A DNA stretch of 64,000 nt from Symbiodinium sp. CCMP2592 (taxonomy: Eukaryota; Sar; Dinophyceae; Suessiales; Symbiodiniaceae). The DNA lies in the NCBI GenBank assembly GCA_905221615.1, contig CAJNDT010000946.1:1025865-1089864 (forward strand). The letters run 5' to 3'. Positions within the stretch are counted from its first letter, which is position 1. Every line of letters begins with the position of its first letter. A program made the translations under genes and the position numbers. The notes below the pieces were generated by a model. That model had not been told where the DNA came from. It did no database searches and saw only the letters and a program-made list of their open reading frames with translations. Shown here piece after piece: positions 31,258 through 40,374 of the stretch.

Positions 31258-31263
31258 ACATAC

Positions 31264-31294
<31 letters not shown>

Positions 31295-31300
31295 AACAAA
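31258..31300. repeat. TA and GA microsatellite
   Basis: (TA)n followed by (GA)n. Confidence 0.85.
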
Positions 31301-31589
31301 AGTAGCTATGCATGTATGTATGTACTGATACTGGCTAAGATGGGGAAAGGGTAGGATTAGGATTTGATAGTATAGCAATGGATAGTAGCAGAAAAGTAGG
31401 TAAGGCAAGGTAAGGTAGAATTCGATCAGGACAACCAAAATGTGGGTAGTTCTGTAAATCAGGGCTCTCTTCTAAGGTACGTGGTACCAGGATGCCGCAC
31501 TATTTGGAGACCGTAAACTCCCAAAATTAGAGAACGACGGGAAACTCTTGTAAGAACGAAACGGAGACATCGAGATTCAATTTGAGTAG

Positions 31590-31637
31590 GATCGAATAGC
31601 GCTTCGACATCGCCTGGGCTGCGCCGGCTTCGACTGG
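31590..31637 (+). CDS. Polypeptide GalNAc-transferase, LRxRLxC exon
   Basis: After TTTGAGTAG| the frame reads DRIALRHRLGCAGFDW. The family pattern is D.S.R..LR..L.C..F.WYL, the end of the catalytic domain, with the Cys disulfide-bonded in animals. The exact 3' border is not resolved; the next exon continues FQNCQP. Confidence 0.8.
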
Positions 31638-31654
31638 CGCGGTGCTGAGCATTT

Positions 31655-31795
31655 AGGGTTTGGGGTTCAGGGCTATAGAGTATATAAGTATAGGCTTAGG
31701 GTTTAGGGTTTAGGGTTAGGTATAGGCTAGGGTTTGCAGGGTGTAGAGTACAGAGTCCAGCACTTAGGGTTTAGAGTATAGGGTTCAGAGATCTA
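31655..31795. repeat. Interstitial telomere-like array
   Basis: Irregular TTTAGGG/TATAGGG copies. Confidence 0.8.
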
Positions 31796-31898
31796 GGCTT
31801 CTCTCATGGATGGCAGCATCGCATGGCCCAGAGGAAAACACAGGAGCAGCGACAGAGCAGCCTTCCCGTCTTCACATCCCATGCCGTTCTTGGAGGTT

Positions 31899-32090
31899 CA
31901 TGGGTAGTTACAAGTGGAGCTATAAGTAGGGTAGCTATAGTTATAACTGGGTTGTCCTTTGGGATTTTTTTGATTTCCCCTACTATTTCGCAGAGAACCA
32001 TAGTGGTAAATAATTTTCAACGGGCTTAAAGGACAACTCAGATAACCCATATTAGGGGACTTCTCACTCCACTTATAATATCCCATGAAC
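31899..32090. mobile_element. MITE family L, copy 2 (long, nested)
   Basis: TTCATGGGTAGTTACAAGTG and CACTTATAATATCCCATGAA are inverted ends; an inner inverted pair (GTTGTCCTTTGGG / TTAAAGGACAACTC) suggests a nested element. Confidence 0.7.
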
Positions 32091-32180
32091 CTGCGAGTTG
32101 ATGCCAGAGGCTGAGCTTTCATCCGACTTGTATAGTTGACGGTAGATAATTTCAGGTTCTTCTTGCTGCGATTCGGGTCT

Positions 32181-32259
32181 ACCTAGACCCCCCAAAGCAG
32201 GCAAAATAATGGCCCTTCCCTACAAAAGGCTATTCTTCTACATTTTGGGGGGTCCAGAT
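32181..32259. mobile_element. MITE family D, copy 3
   Basis: ACCTAGACCCCCCAAAGCAG and ACATTTTGGGGGGTCCAG ends. Confidence 0.88.
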
Positions 32260-32728
32260 ATATGTTTTTTGTGGCTCCTTTGCCCAAACTCCCAGAGTCA
32301 CATGTTAGCATCAATCAAGGAGTGCATGAAGCGCCCTCTCCTTGCTTGAAGCGCATGCCCAGGTATCTCCAGACCGTGGCGCAAGGCCACCTGCAATGCC
32401 TACCTTCTTACTTGCAGATGTTTGGTTAATGCAGGAGGTGTCGTTAAAGGCTAGCAAGCAGCATTGCTCCGGTGAACTTGGTGAAAGGTAGTGCGTATGT
32501 GCGCCAGCATTTTTTGGAGCATTCTGTAGCCCTGATGAACAAGCCCCGTTTTTCCCAGGCCTTAAGATCTGCGCACCTCGAACCTACATTGCCTGCACCC
32601 TAAACTCTAAACCCTAACCCCTAAAACCAAACCCTAAACGCTTAACCCGAAACTTTAAACCCAAGCCCTCAAGCCCCAAAGCCCGAATCCTGAAAGGCAA
32701 TGTCCACAATCCCACTCGTCAACAAAAG

Positions 32729-32810
32729 TTCCAAAACTGCCAGCCAGGCATGCATGTGCCAAACATCTCCGATGCTGCCCGTGTCGGGGCGCTGCAAAAC
32801 AAGAGGCTTG
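32729..32810 (+). CDS. Polypeptide GalNAc-transferase, linker exon
   Basis: After CAACAAAAG| the frame reads FQNCQPGMHVPNISDAARV then GALQNKRL and ends G|GCATTT (GC donor). It corresponds to the W(Y/F)L.N..P segment that closes the catalytic domain and the G.L.N start of the lectin domain. Confidence 0.75.
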
Positions 32811-32891
32811 GCATTTCCGTGCGTCTAAAGCCCTAAACCCTAAACCCTATCACCACTGACGATCTTTTGAGCTAAATTCGGGGACCCCGAA

Positions 32892-32950
32892 AGGGATATC
32901 CCTACCATATTCGGCTTCATTATAAGGGGGTATATGGGATATCCCTGTCC
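32892..32950. mobile_element. Hairpin element (singleton)
   Basis: AGGGATATCCC occurs at both ends of an AT-rich core; intronic. Confidence 0.6.
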
Positions 32951-33101
32951 TTATTCTTGCTTATGTATTTTCTTTGGGCTCTGTCAATGTCGCAGGATGA
33001 ATCGTTCAAGGCCTTGAGAACACTTTTGGAATCATGCATCCTATCCCATAAGCCCCACAGCATAAACCCTAAACACTAGACCACTAGTTGAGGGCCTACA
33101 G

Positions 33102-33126
33102 GCCAGTGTGTGGACGCGAGGAAAGG
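33102..33126 (+). CDS. Polypeptide GalNAc-transferase, 25-nt lectin micro-exon
   Basis: GCCTACAG| to |GCACATG (GC donor). With flanking bases it reads GQCVDARKG, giving ALQNKRLGQCVDARKG, the first CxD loop of a ricin-type (beta-trefoil) lectin domain. Confidence 0.7.
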
Positions 33127-33169
33127 GCACATGTTAACTTAAACAAAAGACCTTAAGCCACCGGCGCTG

Positions 33170-33310
33170 AACCCTTAATCTTAATAGAAGCCCTTAACGG
33201 AACCCCTGAAGGAACCCTTGAAAGGAGGAGCCCAAAAGGAACTCTTAAAAGGAACCCTTAGGCAGAACCCTTAACAGGAACCCTCAAAAGGAACCCTTAA
33301 AGGAAGCCCA
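33170..33310. repeat. Degenerate tandem GGAACCCTTA repeat
   Basis: About twelve copies of a 10-13 bp unit around GGAACCCTTA; same motif at 34545-34640, 34797-34858 and 44030-44140. Confidence 0.85.
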
Positions 33311-33316
33311 CCGCAG

Positions 33317-33399
33317 GTATGGCGCCTGTCTGGACACTTTGGGCCACAGCGGCCATGGTGAGGAGATCGATCTCTTCACCTGCCACGGGCAGTCGCCGG
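33317..33399 (+). CDS. Polypeptide GalNAc-transferase, CLD/CHG lectin exon
   Basis: CACCGCAG| to |GTCTTC. It reads YGACLDTLGHSGHGEEIDLF then TCHGQSP. CLDTxG...G......CHG is the alpha-repeat signature of the enzyme's C-terminal ricin B lectin domain, which binds GalNAc on already modified substrates. Confidence 0.87.
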
Positions 33400-33410
33400 G
33401 TCTTCATAGC

Positions 33411-33800
33411 GTTTTAGGGCCTTTTAGGGTTTTGGGTTTATAGGGCTTAGGGGTTAGGATGTTAGGGTTTCGGTTGCAGGGTTTAGGGCTTTAGGGTTTT
33501 AGGGCTGAGAGGTTTTAGGGCTCTCGGGTTTTTGGGGTTTTAGGGCTTTGTGGTTTTAGGTTTAGGGTTTTAGGGTTGTAGGGGTTTAGAGTTTAGGGTT
33601 TTAGAGTTTAGAGTTTTTAAGCTTTAGGGTTTTAGGGTTTAGCGATTTTTCTGTTTCAGGGTTTAGGGTTTTAGGGTTTAGGGTTTTAGGCTTTAGGGTT
33701 TGGGGGTTTGAAGGGTTTTAGTCATTAGGGCTCTACGGTTTTGTGGTTTTAGGGTTTGAGGTTTAGGCTTTTAGAGTTTTGAGGTTTAGGTCTTTTTAGG
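33411..33800. repeat. Long degenerate telomere-like array inside an intron
   Basis: Nearly 400 bp of TTTTAGGG, TTTAGGG and GGGCTTTAGGG variants directly after the lectin exon. Confidence 0.92.
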
Positions 33801-34136
33801 ACATTCACTGCTTATAGAGCTGAGGGGGAAGACTCAGGGCACGGATATGGCTTTACAAAGAGCTGTTACAAACGGTGTTACGAACGGGGCTGCAAGGGTT
33901 CTTGTACAGTTGCATGAGGGTCTGGTCAGGTTCTTGTAGGTTTGCGCGCGCATTCACAGGCAAACGGGCTGAGAAACAACAGTCATCAGGGACGTGTGCA
34001 GGAGTTTCTTGGTCTGTACTTTGGGTTTTCTGTCGGCAGAGTCTGGCTTCGAATCAGGTGTGTTGTTCGTCCGATAAACAACTGCTCCGCATGTTGATTG
34101 TGATGCTATGACCTTCTTGATAGCACAACTAAATAG

Positions 34137-34138
<2 letters not shown>
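33801..34138. other. Intron, unassigned
   Basis: A 78-codon frame (33875-34111) lacks recognisable motifs. Confidence 0.35.

Positions 34139-34170
<32 letters not shown>
34139..34170. repeat. TA microsatellite
   Basis: (TA)n of about 30 bp at the edge of a MITE. Confidence 0.95.
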
Positions 34171-34172
<2 letters not shown>

Positions 34173-34316
34173 GGGATACTGGCCCAAACCATCATAGTAG
34201 TTCCTGTCGCAGACCTGTATCCCCGAACCCTACACAATAGTGGACGGTGAATTTTTGGATCCCCAGGGAGACTCTACATTCTACTACATAGGTGCTTAGG
34301 ATCCTTTGGGGAAGGG
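34171..34316. mobile_element. MITE family B, copy 5, rearranged
   Basis: Right end TCTACATTCTACTACATAGG followed by GGATCCTTTGGGG matches the family; the left part is disrupted by GGGGATAC...GTATCCCC, an inner inverted pair. Confidence 0.55.
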
Positions 34317-34663
34317 ATACTTCAGGGGCTCTGGTCAGGTCTACGACTGGGGAAACCTAACCCTAAGGCCCTGAGGGATCATGTATCCACATAGTAGCAA
34401 GCAGTATATACTGTGCCCCTATACAGGAACCTCTCCAAGGTCTATTTTTCAGTATACCGTTTATACACTGCATAGGAACATGAACCTTTATACTCATATC
34501 ATATTATGCCCTGGACCCTGCACCCTTATGGTGCCTGCCGTGATAAAGCGCTTATGGTACCCTTCAAGGAACCCTTATACAGCCCTTATGGTACCCCTAA
34601 AGGAACCCTTATAGAGCCCTTATGGTACCCTTAAACGAACCCTTACGGTACATATGGGCCCTT

Positions 34664-34776
34664 GCTGTCTGATGCTTCGTGGGGAAGGGGGAATGGGTTA
34701 TGGGGATTACTTTGGGGGACCGTAAGGGGCTCTCATAGGGATCCATTCCCCCCTTCCCTGCTAAGCACCAGACAGC
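34664..34776. mobile_element. MITE family N, copy 2 (complete)
   Basis: CTGTCTGATGCTTCGTGGGG and CCCTGCTAAGCACCAGACAG ends; GGGGGAATGGGTTATGGGG and GGGATCCATTCCCCC inside. Confidence 0.9.
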
Positions 34777-35074
34777 TTAGGGTAGGCCTAAACCCTAAAC
34801 CCTTAAAGGAACCCTTATAGAGCCCTTATGTTGCCCTTAAAGGAACCCTTACGGTACATGGACCCTTGGTTTACTGGGTTTGGAGTACCATACTTGAATA
34901 CTGTTTCTTAAAGGAACCATTATGAAATACAAGTTTATACTATTTCTCCTTTGTTACTTAAACCCCCAGTTTAAGCATTTATACCTAAACCTCTTATAGC
35001 ACCCTTCCCTTATAGAGCCGTTCTGAAACCTTACGGTACATGGACCCTTAGTCAAAGCATGCCGAGGAGGGGAG

Positions 35075-35135
35075 CCCAATCCTTCGTGATGGACGGAGAT
35101 GGTTTGCTTCGACTTCCGCAGCTGCGCCGAGATCT
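35075..35135 (+). CDS. Polypeptide GalNAc-transferase, lectin exon
   Basis: After GGGGAG| the frame reads QSFVMDGDGLLRLPQLRRDL. It fits the (Q).F......G.(L/I)R segment following CHG in the lectin domain. Right border chosen at the ACGA repeat shared with the next exon. Confidence 0.68.
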
Positions 35136-35214
35136 GACGAGCCCCTAAGGGCCCTTTAAGGGTTCCTACGGAAAGGGCACATGTTCCCAGACCACAAAAC
35201 TTAGGGGGTGCTTA

Positions 35215-35370
35215 GCAATTTTTTTAATTTGGGGTTATTATAATACCTAATTAACAGCTAAAATTGCAATTTTTGCTAGGGTTCTAAGTTCAGTATGGTA
35301 AAAGTAGGTAAACTAACGGCCCAAACCCTGTAAAAGGCTGTTATTCTTCTTTTTTTGGAGTCCAGGTAAG
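35215..35370. mobile_element. MITE family D remnant and adjacent AT-rich hairpin
   Basis: GGTAAAAGTAGGTAAACTAA and TTTTTTTGGAGTCCAGGTAA are family D ends with a damaged left side. Confidence 0.5.
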
Positions 35371-35391
35371 GGCCTTTAACGGTTCCGACGG

Positions 35392-35487
35392 TCGGTGACA
35401 TAAATCCTGCATTACCCATAATACGTAACATCCAATACTACCCATAGTCTAGGGTCATTAAGGTAATGGGATGTATATCATCAACCG
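35392..35487. mobile_element. MITE family F, copy 3
   Basis: GACATAAATCCTGCATTACC and GGATGTATATCATCAACCG ends; centre inverted relative to copy 2. Confidence 0.82.
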
Positions 35488-35549
35488 CATGATTGAGGGT
35501 TTCTTTATGGGATCTAGACGGGATGTCTTCTTCACTCCTGGATCCATCA

Positions 35550-35632
35550 GAGTCCAAGTATCATTATGGTATATACTTATGGGGTATTTTGGGGGTCCAA
35601 GTATATACCATAATGATACTTAGACCCTTTGG
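35550..35632. mobile_element. Hairpin element (singleton)
   Basis: GTCCAAGTATCATTATGGTA and its inverted copy TACCATAATGATACTTAGAC. Confidence 0.88.
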
Positions 35633-35842
35633 GTATCTTTCAGGGAGAGGGGAGGCGGGAGTGTAGGTTTCGTTTCTGTTGGTACCCGCTATTGGAGACT
35701 TTGGGGACTGGGGCTTTAGTATTTTGGGGCGTTTAGGGATTAGGGTTTTGGCGTTTTGTTTGGGATTTGTTCAGAGTTGGGGGGCTTTAGGGTTGGGAAT
35801 TCCTGAGTTTGGCGCAGGGTTTTGGGGGAGCTTGGGTCTTTT

Positions 35843-36053
35843 CCCCTAAGGGTCCATGTGCTCATATAGCATATACATTGGCCTTAAAGTACTCCCTATA
35901 TAGATACATTGCCTTAAGGCTCCTGGACCCTTGTAGTGAGATCCCGGACCCTAGCCCCCAAAGCCGAAACCCTCCCCCAGAAAGCCCAAGACCCTCTTAG
36001 GAGCCTCTAGGTGGGCCCAAAGTACATGCTATATGGGTACATGGACCCCCAGG
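35843..36053. mobile_element. MITE family A, copy 5, with repeat U inserted
   Basis: Outer ends CCCTAAGGGTCCATGTGCTC and GGGTACATGGACCCCCAGG. The core is interrupted at 35911-36012 by repeat U (GGCTCCTGGACCC...GGAGCCTCTAG). Confidence 0.9.
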
Positions 36054-36488
36054 TTTCGTAGCTTTTGAGCTTGGGCAGTGCAGTATAAAGGCCTGGCTAG
36101 GGTTTTAGGGTTCAGGGATTGGGGTCCTTACGCAATACTGCGATTAGTCCTGAAAGATATACCGCAATAGCTACCCCCCAAAACCCTCGCAGCATCATGA
36201 TAGCTGCCCTTCCTAGAACCCTCAATAGAACCCTATTCTTGTCCAATCAGAAAGGCTCCTTTATGGGGTATGTATACCCTAAACTTTCTAAACCCTAAAC
36301 CTTCAAGCAAGAATCCTGAGCCCTGTTCTCCGAGATCCCAATACCCTTTATGTAGTTAAAGAATATACTTTAAATCAGAAATAGTAAGCCCCCGATAATT
36401 TCAGGTATGTTCCTTCATTAAGGGGTACTGGGATCTCAGGGTTGCGGTGGTGAGACTCGTGGCTTCGGGTATGGGAGAGTTTTGGGTT

Positions 36489-36706
36489 GCCCTAAGGCTC
36501 CAAGTACCTAATTAATTACCTAGAGGCTCCTAAGAGGGTCTTGGGCTTTCTGGGGGAGGGTTTCGGCTTTGGGGGCTAGGGTCCGGGATCTCACTACAAG
36601 GGTCCAGGAGCCTTAAGGTATCATATACTCTCCTAAACAGTAACCTACGCAACTACTATTGCTATCCTAGACCCGAGTACCCACTTATTGGGTGCTTTGG
36701 ACCCTC
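36489..36706. mobile_element. MITE family T, copy 2, with repeat U inserted in reverse
   Basis: Outer ends CCCTAAGGCTCCAAGTACCT and GGGTGCTTTGGACCCTCC. Repeat U at 36519-36619 is the reverse complement of the insert at 35911-36012. Confidence 0.88.
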
Positions 36707-36714
36707 CGAGGCAG

Positions 36715-36765
36715 ACGAACTATATCGGCTGCGTGGCCAAGAAAGACCAGAAGCTCATCATTGAG
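36715..36765 (+). CDS. Probable GalNAc-transferase lectin exon
   Basis: CCGAGGCAG| to |GCTTTTG (GC donor). The frame reads TNYIGCVAKKDQKLIIE. Joined upstream: RRDLTNYIGCVAKKD, plausible for the CL...... L.L..C part of a trefoil repeat. The upstream intron is flanked by ACGA on both sides. Confidence 0.5.
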
Positions 36766-36979
36766 GCTTTTGAGTTTAATTTTTGTTGAGGCTTTGGGGT
36801 TTAATTTTTGTTGGGGCTTTGGGGTTTAGTGTGTTTGAGGTTTGGGGTTTTTGGGTTTGGGGAGTTGGGGGTTTAAGGGGTTTTGAGGGTTAGCAGTTGA
36901 GGGTCATTGAGGTTTGGAGAACTATGCCCCTTAAGCCTTTGTGCCGATTCCGACGACAACTATATGTTGGCATCTGCAG

Positions 36980-37035
36980 GTCTGCGATGCGCAGCTAAAG
37001 AGCGCGCGCAGCTTGGCCGCCCTTCGGTTCGCTCG
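36980..37035 (+). CDS. Possible GalNAc-transferase C-terminal exon
   Basis: After CATCTGCAG| the frame reads VCDAQLKSARSLAALRF. Joined to the previous exon it gives KLIIEVCDAQLKSA. The last trefoil repeat would end nearby; no stop codon is assigned. Confidence 0.38.
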
Positions 37036-37589
37036 CCGCCCCAGGGTGTAGGGTGTAGGGCAGCTAGGGTGTAAGATTTTTGCGGTTCAGGGCGCCAGGC
37101 ATGTAGGGGGTAGTGCTTGCGGTATTTAGGGGTTTTAGGGTATTTAGAGTTTGGGGGTGCCGCATACCTGCATCCAGGGCTCACGGCTTATAGGGCTGTA
37201 TATCATATGGGGCATTCAGAGAACGACGCGTTCTTGTCTAGAGATCATTTAGTAAGGATCTTGCTGCTCAGGATTCTATGTGAAATTCTCACACTCCTAG
37301 AAGGTAGAGTACAACTGGTCTTCTTCTTCTGTGGATCGTGGTCTACTCGCGGGCCCTCAACCCCAAATACTCTTACCTGAGCTGCCCTGAGCCATAAACC
37401 CTAGATAACCTACAAGCCTGAGTACTACAAACATTTTTCATTCCGACTACGGCTCCATATTGTATTTAATCATATTGTAACCATACTACAATCGTTACCC
37501 GAAACCCCCCTGAACTTGATGAGGCCCCTGCGTGACCCTCTCCTGAACTGCCACTGCTGATGCAGCTGTTCGAATTTAGGTTTTAGGGT
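37036..37589. other. Unassigned
   Basis: An 87-codon + frame (37117-37380) includes SENDAFLSRDHLVRILLLRI. The start of this frame is telomere-like sequence. Not recognised. Confidence 0.25.
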
Positions 37590-37590
37590 T

Positions 37591-37678
37591 TACCTGGACC
37601 CGCAAAATATGTAGAATACATAGCCTGTTAGTGGTGTTCGGCCGTTTTTTTTTGGGGGGGGGGGGGGGTACAGGTAGG
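37591..37678. mobile_element. MITE family D, copy 4
   Basis: ACCTGGACCCGCAAAATATG on the left; the right half holds a poly-T/poly-G run before TACAGGT. Confidence 0.65.
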
Positions 37679-38162
37679 TTGAGGGTTCAGAGTCGTGTCT
37701 CTCCCGAGCACCACACTCGGGTTCCTGCTTGTCCGGTAGTCCTTCAACCCCAACTTTTAAACCGGAAACCCACGAACCCTTCGGCCCCACAGGTCTCAAA
37801 ACCTCAAGCGCTATATCTATATCCTAAGACTGAAGCTGCAACTCCTTACAAACTCCCAATATCTCACAGTGTAGCAGTCAAACACATGAGACCTTGTAGT
37901 AGCCTTGTAGCACATCCAAAGCAAACCCTGAAGTCTCTAAGCCCTAAAACGCCACCGAAGCCCCTAACTCCTAAACTCCCTAAAATTCCTTTAACCCTAA
38001 ATCCTAAACAGCCATCGAAGCCATTGCACTTTAAAGAAAAAAAAACAGCCATCGAAGCTTCATCTTCGAGCGGTTGCCGAGGATGGACCTGGGACACATC
38101 CACGTGGCAGTTCCGTCCCAGAGGGAAGTCGCAACTGGGCTCTCTAGTGGGTGGTTTTTCAT
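37679..38162. other. Unassigned; open in several frames
   Basis: The patch at 38055-38145 is open on both strands. CCCTAAA-like copies occur at 37935-38010. Confidence 0.3.
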
Positions 38163-38241
38163 ATTAGGGCCCCGTTTTTGTCCTTCATACCGAGCAGCAC
38201 CGAATATTTAGGGTACCCAGAAAAGGACCCTAATTTGGAGA
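38163..38241. mobile_element. MITE family E, copy 3
   Basis: TTAGGGCCCCGTTTTTGTCC and GGACCCTAATTTGGAG ends; ATATTTAGGGTACCC inside. Confidence 0.7.
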
Positions 38242-38830
38242 ACTACAGTCGCTAGTGGTAGTAGCCATTATACTAATTAACGACTATACTGCACCATCGA
38301 AAGGCTGGTTCAAGAACCAGGTTTGAGTGAGTTGTTTATGAGCTTGATACTGTCATTTCCTACTTGGCATGTGTTTGTTTCTTGAGGGTTTTTTCGTTCA
38401 GAAACTTAACTTTACGGTTCTTGCACTGTGTGGATTGTGTTGTTTCGAATCAGGGCCTTGATGTGGTTTGGCTTCTAGAGTTCTCTTTCAGAAGCTGAAG
38501 TTAAATTTGTGGTGCGTATAAGAATCCTTCAACTTGCGCCATATGTCAACTCATGTTCCGCATTGCATCGTCAGTGCTCAGCATCATGGCAGATCAAGTC
38601 AAGTTTATTGACAATCTTCCCAAACCCTTGTAAGACTTAAGCATACTGTAAGTATCAACAGTTGGTGCAACGTTTACTAAACGCTACACAACCACCATTG
38701 CCAAGAAGGCCTATAACACCCTAAACCGGACATCACCCTAAATCCCAGCACCGTACATACCCCGCACTATAGCCTAACAAAAAGCCTCTCTATGTCCTGA
38801 AATCCCACTAATTCAACCATAAACCCCAGA
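38242..38830. other. Possible 3' end and untranslated region
   Basis: A short + frame after the MITE reads SLVVVAIILINDYTAPSKGW and stops at TGA 38314. The following 400 bp are T-rich with no long frame. Assignment to a gene is not possible. Confidence 0.3.
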
Positions 38831-38949
38831 CCTTCGAAGAGGGCATCAATGACAAGAGGGCATGAAGTGAGTCGGCGGACGTTGTGACACGTGCGCACCC
38901 AAGGGTGTGGGGCTGTGGCAAGCGCAAGTGCACGACAGGTCCATTGCAC
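38831..38949 (-). CDS. Possible minus-strand exon, unassigned
   Basis: On the minus strand a pyrimidine tract and TTTCAG| are followed by VQWTCRALALATAPHPWV and RRLTSCPLVIDALFE, ending AAG|GTCTGG. Both splice sites are good; no family is recognised. Confidence 0.4.
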
Positions 38950-38959
38950 CTGAAATAGA

Positions 38960-39085
38960 ACAAACCCTAAAACCTCAGCCCAAACCCCTAGAACCCTAGA
39001 CCCTCTAAACCCTATAAACCCTATAAACCCTGAACCCTATGAACCCTAAACCCTCTGAACCCATGAACCCTAAACCCTCAACCAC
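38960..39085. repeat. CCCTAAA-like array
   Basis: CCCTAAA, CCCTATAAA and CCCTGAA variants. Confidence 0.88.
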
Positions 39086-39190
39086 TTTTTACATTCAGGA
39101 AATGTCTCGAAGTGCGAGTGGGAGCTTCGAAGTACAAGCTGGGTCTCTCGGCGCCGGGAGCCTCTCTTTAGGCCCCCCCCTTAAGGGTTC

Positions 39191-39274
39191 TACGGTTGAT
39201 GATAAAAATCCTGCATTACGTTAATAAGGACCCTAAACTATGGGAATTATGGTATATTCCTCATTATGGGTAAT
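39191..39274. mobile_element. MITE family F, copy 4 (right end missing)
   Basis: TACGGTTGATGATAAAAATC and ATGGTATATTCCTCATTATG; the right inverted end is lost. Confidence 0.75.
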
Positions 39275-39716
39275 TTAGAGGGCTCCTTTTCAGGGTTCTA
39301 GTCTAGTAGGTTTAAGGAGGGTCTTTATGGGGCCTTAAGGGTAACTACAGGGGTTCCCTTGAGGGTTGAGGGCTTAGGCGCTCCTTTTGGGGCTTCCTTG
39401 TAGAGTGGGCTCCGTTCAGGGTTTGTCTTGGGCTTTAGGAGTGTTCCTGTAAGGCTAGCCATCCGTGTCATGTCCGCCCGAGAAACACACACATAATGGC
39501 ATCTGATCCCTAAACCCGAAAACCATACATGCCTAAACCCAAAAACCTGAACCTCAGATCCTGCAACCCTAACGACCGGTACCTGAACAACCCTAAACCC
39601 TAAACTCCATTAACCATTGGTTCAAAGAACTTCAAAAGCTCTATTTCAAAAAAGACCGAAGGCCCCTAAATCGTGACGTCTAAGCCTTCAATCAAAAAGA
39701 GCAGGCGAAACCCTAA
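39275..39716. other. No gene recognised
   Basis: GGGTTC/CTTTAAGG and CCCTAAA-like patches; stops in all frames. Confidence 0.4.
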
Positions 39717-39818
39717 TGTAGGGGCCTAAATCATTTCCTATACCATTTTGGGGGTTCCTCCTTATAGTTATGGTGTGATGTACCCCAAAACCCTATTCTA
39801 AGTATTACTGCCCCTGTA
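39717..39818. mobile_element. MITE family G, copy 6
   Basis: TAGGGGCCTAAATCATTTCC and TAAGTATTACTGCCCCTGTA ends. Confidence 0.78.
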
Positions 39819-40132
39819 TCAGACCATCTCTCACCTCTCTGGCACGATGCCCTAGGCTTCGCAAAGTGCCGCGAGCACCTGGGTTGCATTGCATTCCACG
39901 TGTTTTTTTCCGAGGATTTCCTAGACCCCCCTATAAAGTAGGTAGAATAATGGCCCAAAACCGATAAAAAGGCTACTAGTCTACATATACTTTTGGGGTC
40001 CAGGTTGTGCTCCTCGATCCGAACCCTACATGAAGTAGGACTCATGTTCTTTGACGATCGTCGGTAGGGTGCCTGCTTAGTGTTTTGGGTGCTAGTATGC
40101 CATTGCGCCGACTCTTCTATTATATGCAACAA
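39731..40132 (-). CDS. Open frame crossing a MITE, unassigned
   Basis: 133 codons on the minus strand. The first part (IIEESAQWHTSTQNTKQAPY) and a middle part (EKNTWNAMQPRCSRHFAKPR, then a GTGAGA donor-like site) look protein-like. Between them the frame reads through MITE D (39919-40006) without a stop, and its end is MITE G. Confidence 0.28.
   Translation of the reverse strand: MLHIIEESAQWHTSTQNTKQAPYRRSSKNMSPTSCRVRIEEHNLDPKSICRLVAFLSVLGHYSTYFIGGSRKSSEKNTWNAMQPRCSRHFAKPRASCQRGERWSDTGAVILRIGFWGTSHHNYKEEPPKWYRK
39919..40006. mobile_element. MITE family D, copy 5
   Basis: CCTAGACCCCCCTATAAAGT and ATACTTTTGGGGTCCAGG ends. Confidence 0.87.
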
Positions 40133-40374
40133 TAACCTCGTAGTCTAAGTAGAATAGATACCTTTATTTCTGCTGGACAACTACGATAATTACCTCTCTT
40201 GCTTCAGACCTTACGCGCTTGGCCCACACTCTGGGCAAGCCAAGGAACGCCCCCGAGCAGCAATGGTTCTGGGATGCCTGAAGCACACCTGGTTGAGGCT
40301 GCTGGAGAGACCAGGAGCCACAAGTAAACAAAACACCTATGAACCCGAATCGCCTACATTGTTTGCACCGACCC

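Noticed and set aside
32282..32363. Open patch LPKLPESHVSINQGVHEAP considered as the catalytic-lectin linker
   Set aside because: The exon at 32729-32810 fits the family and joins the next lectin exon in phase; this patch does not.
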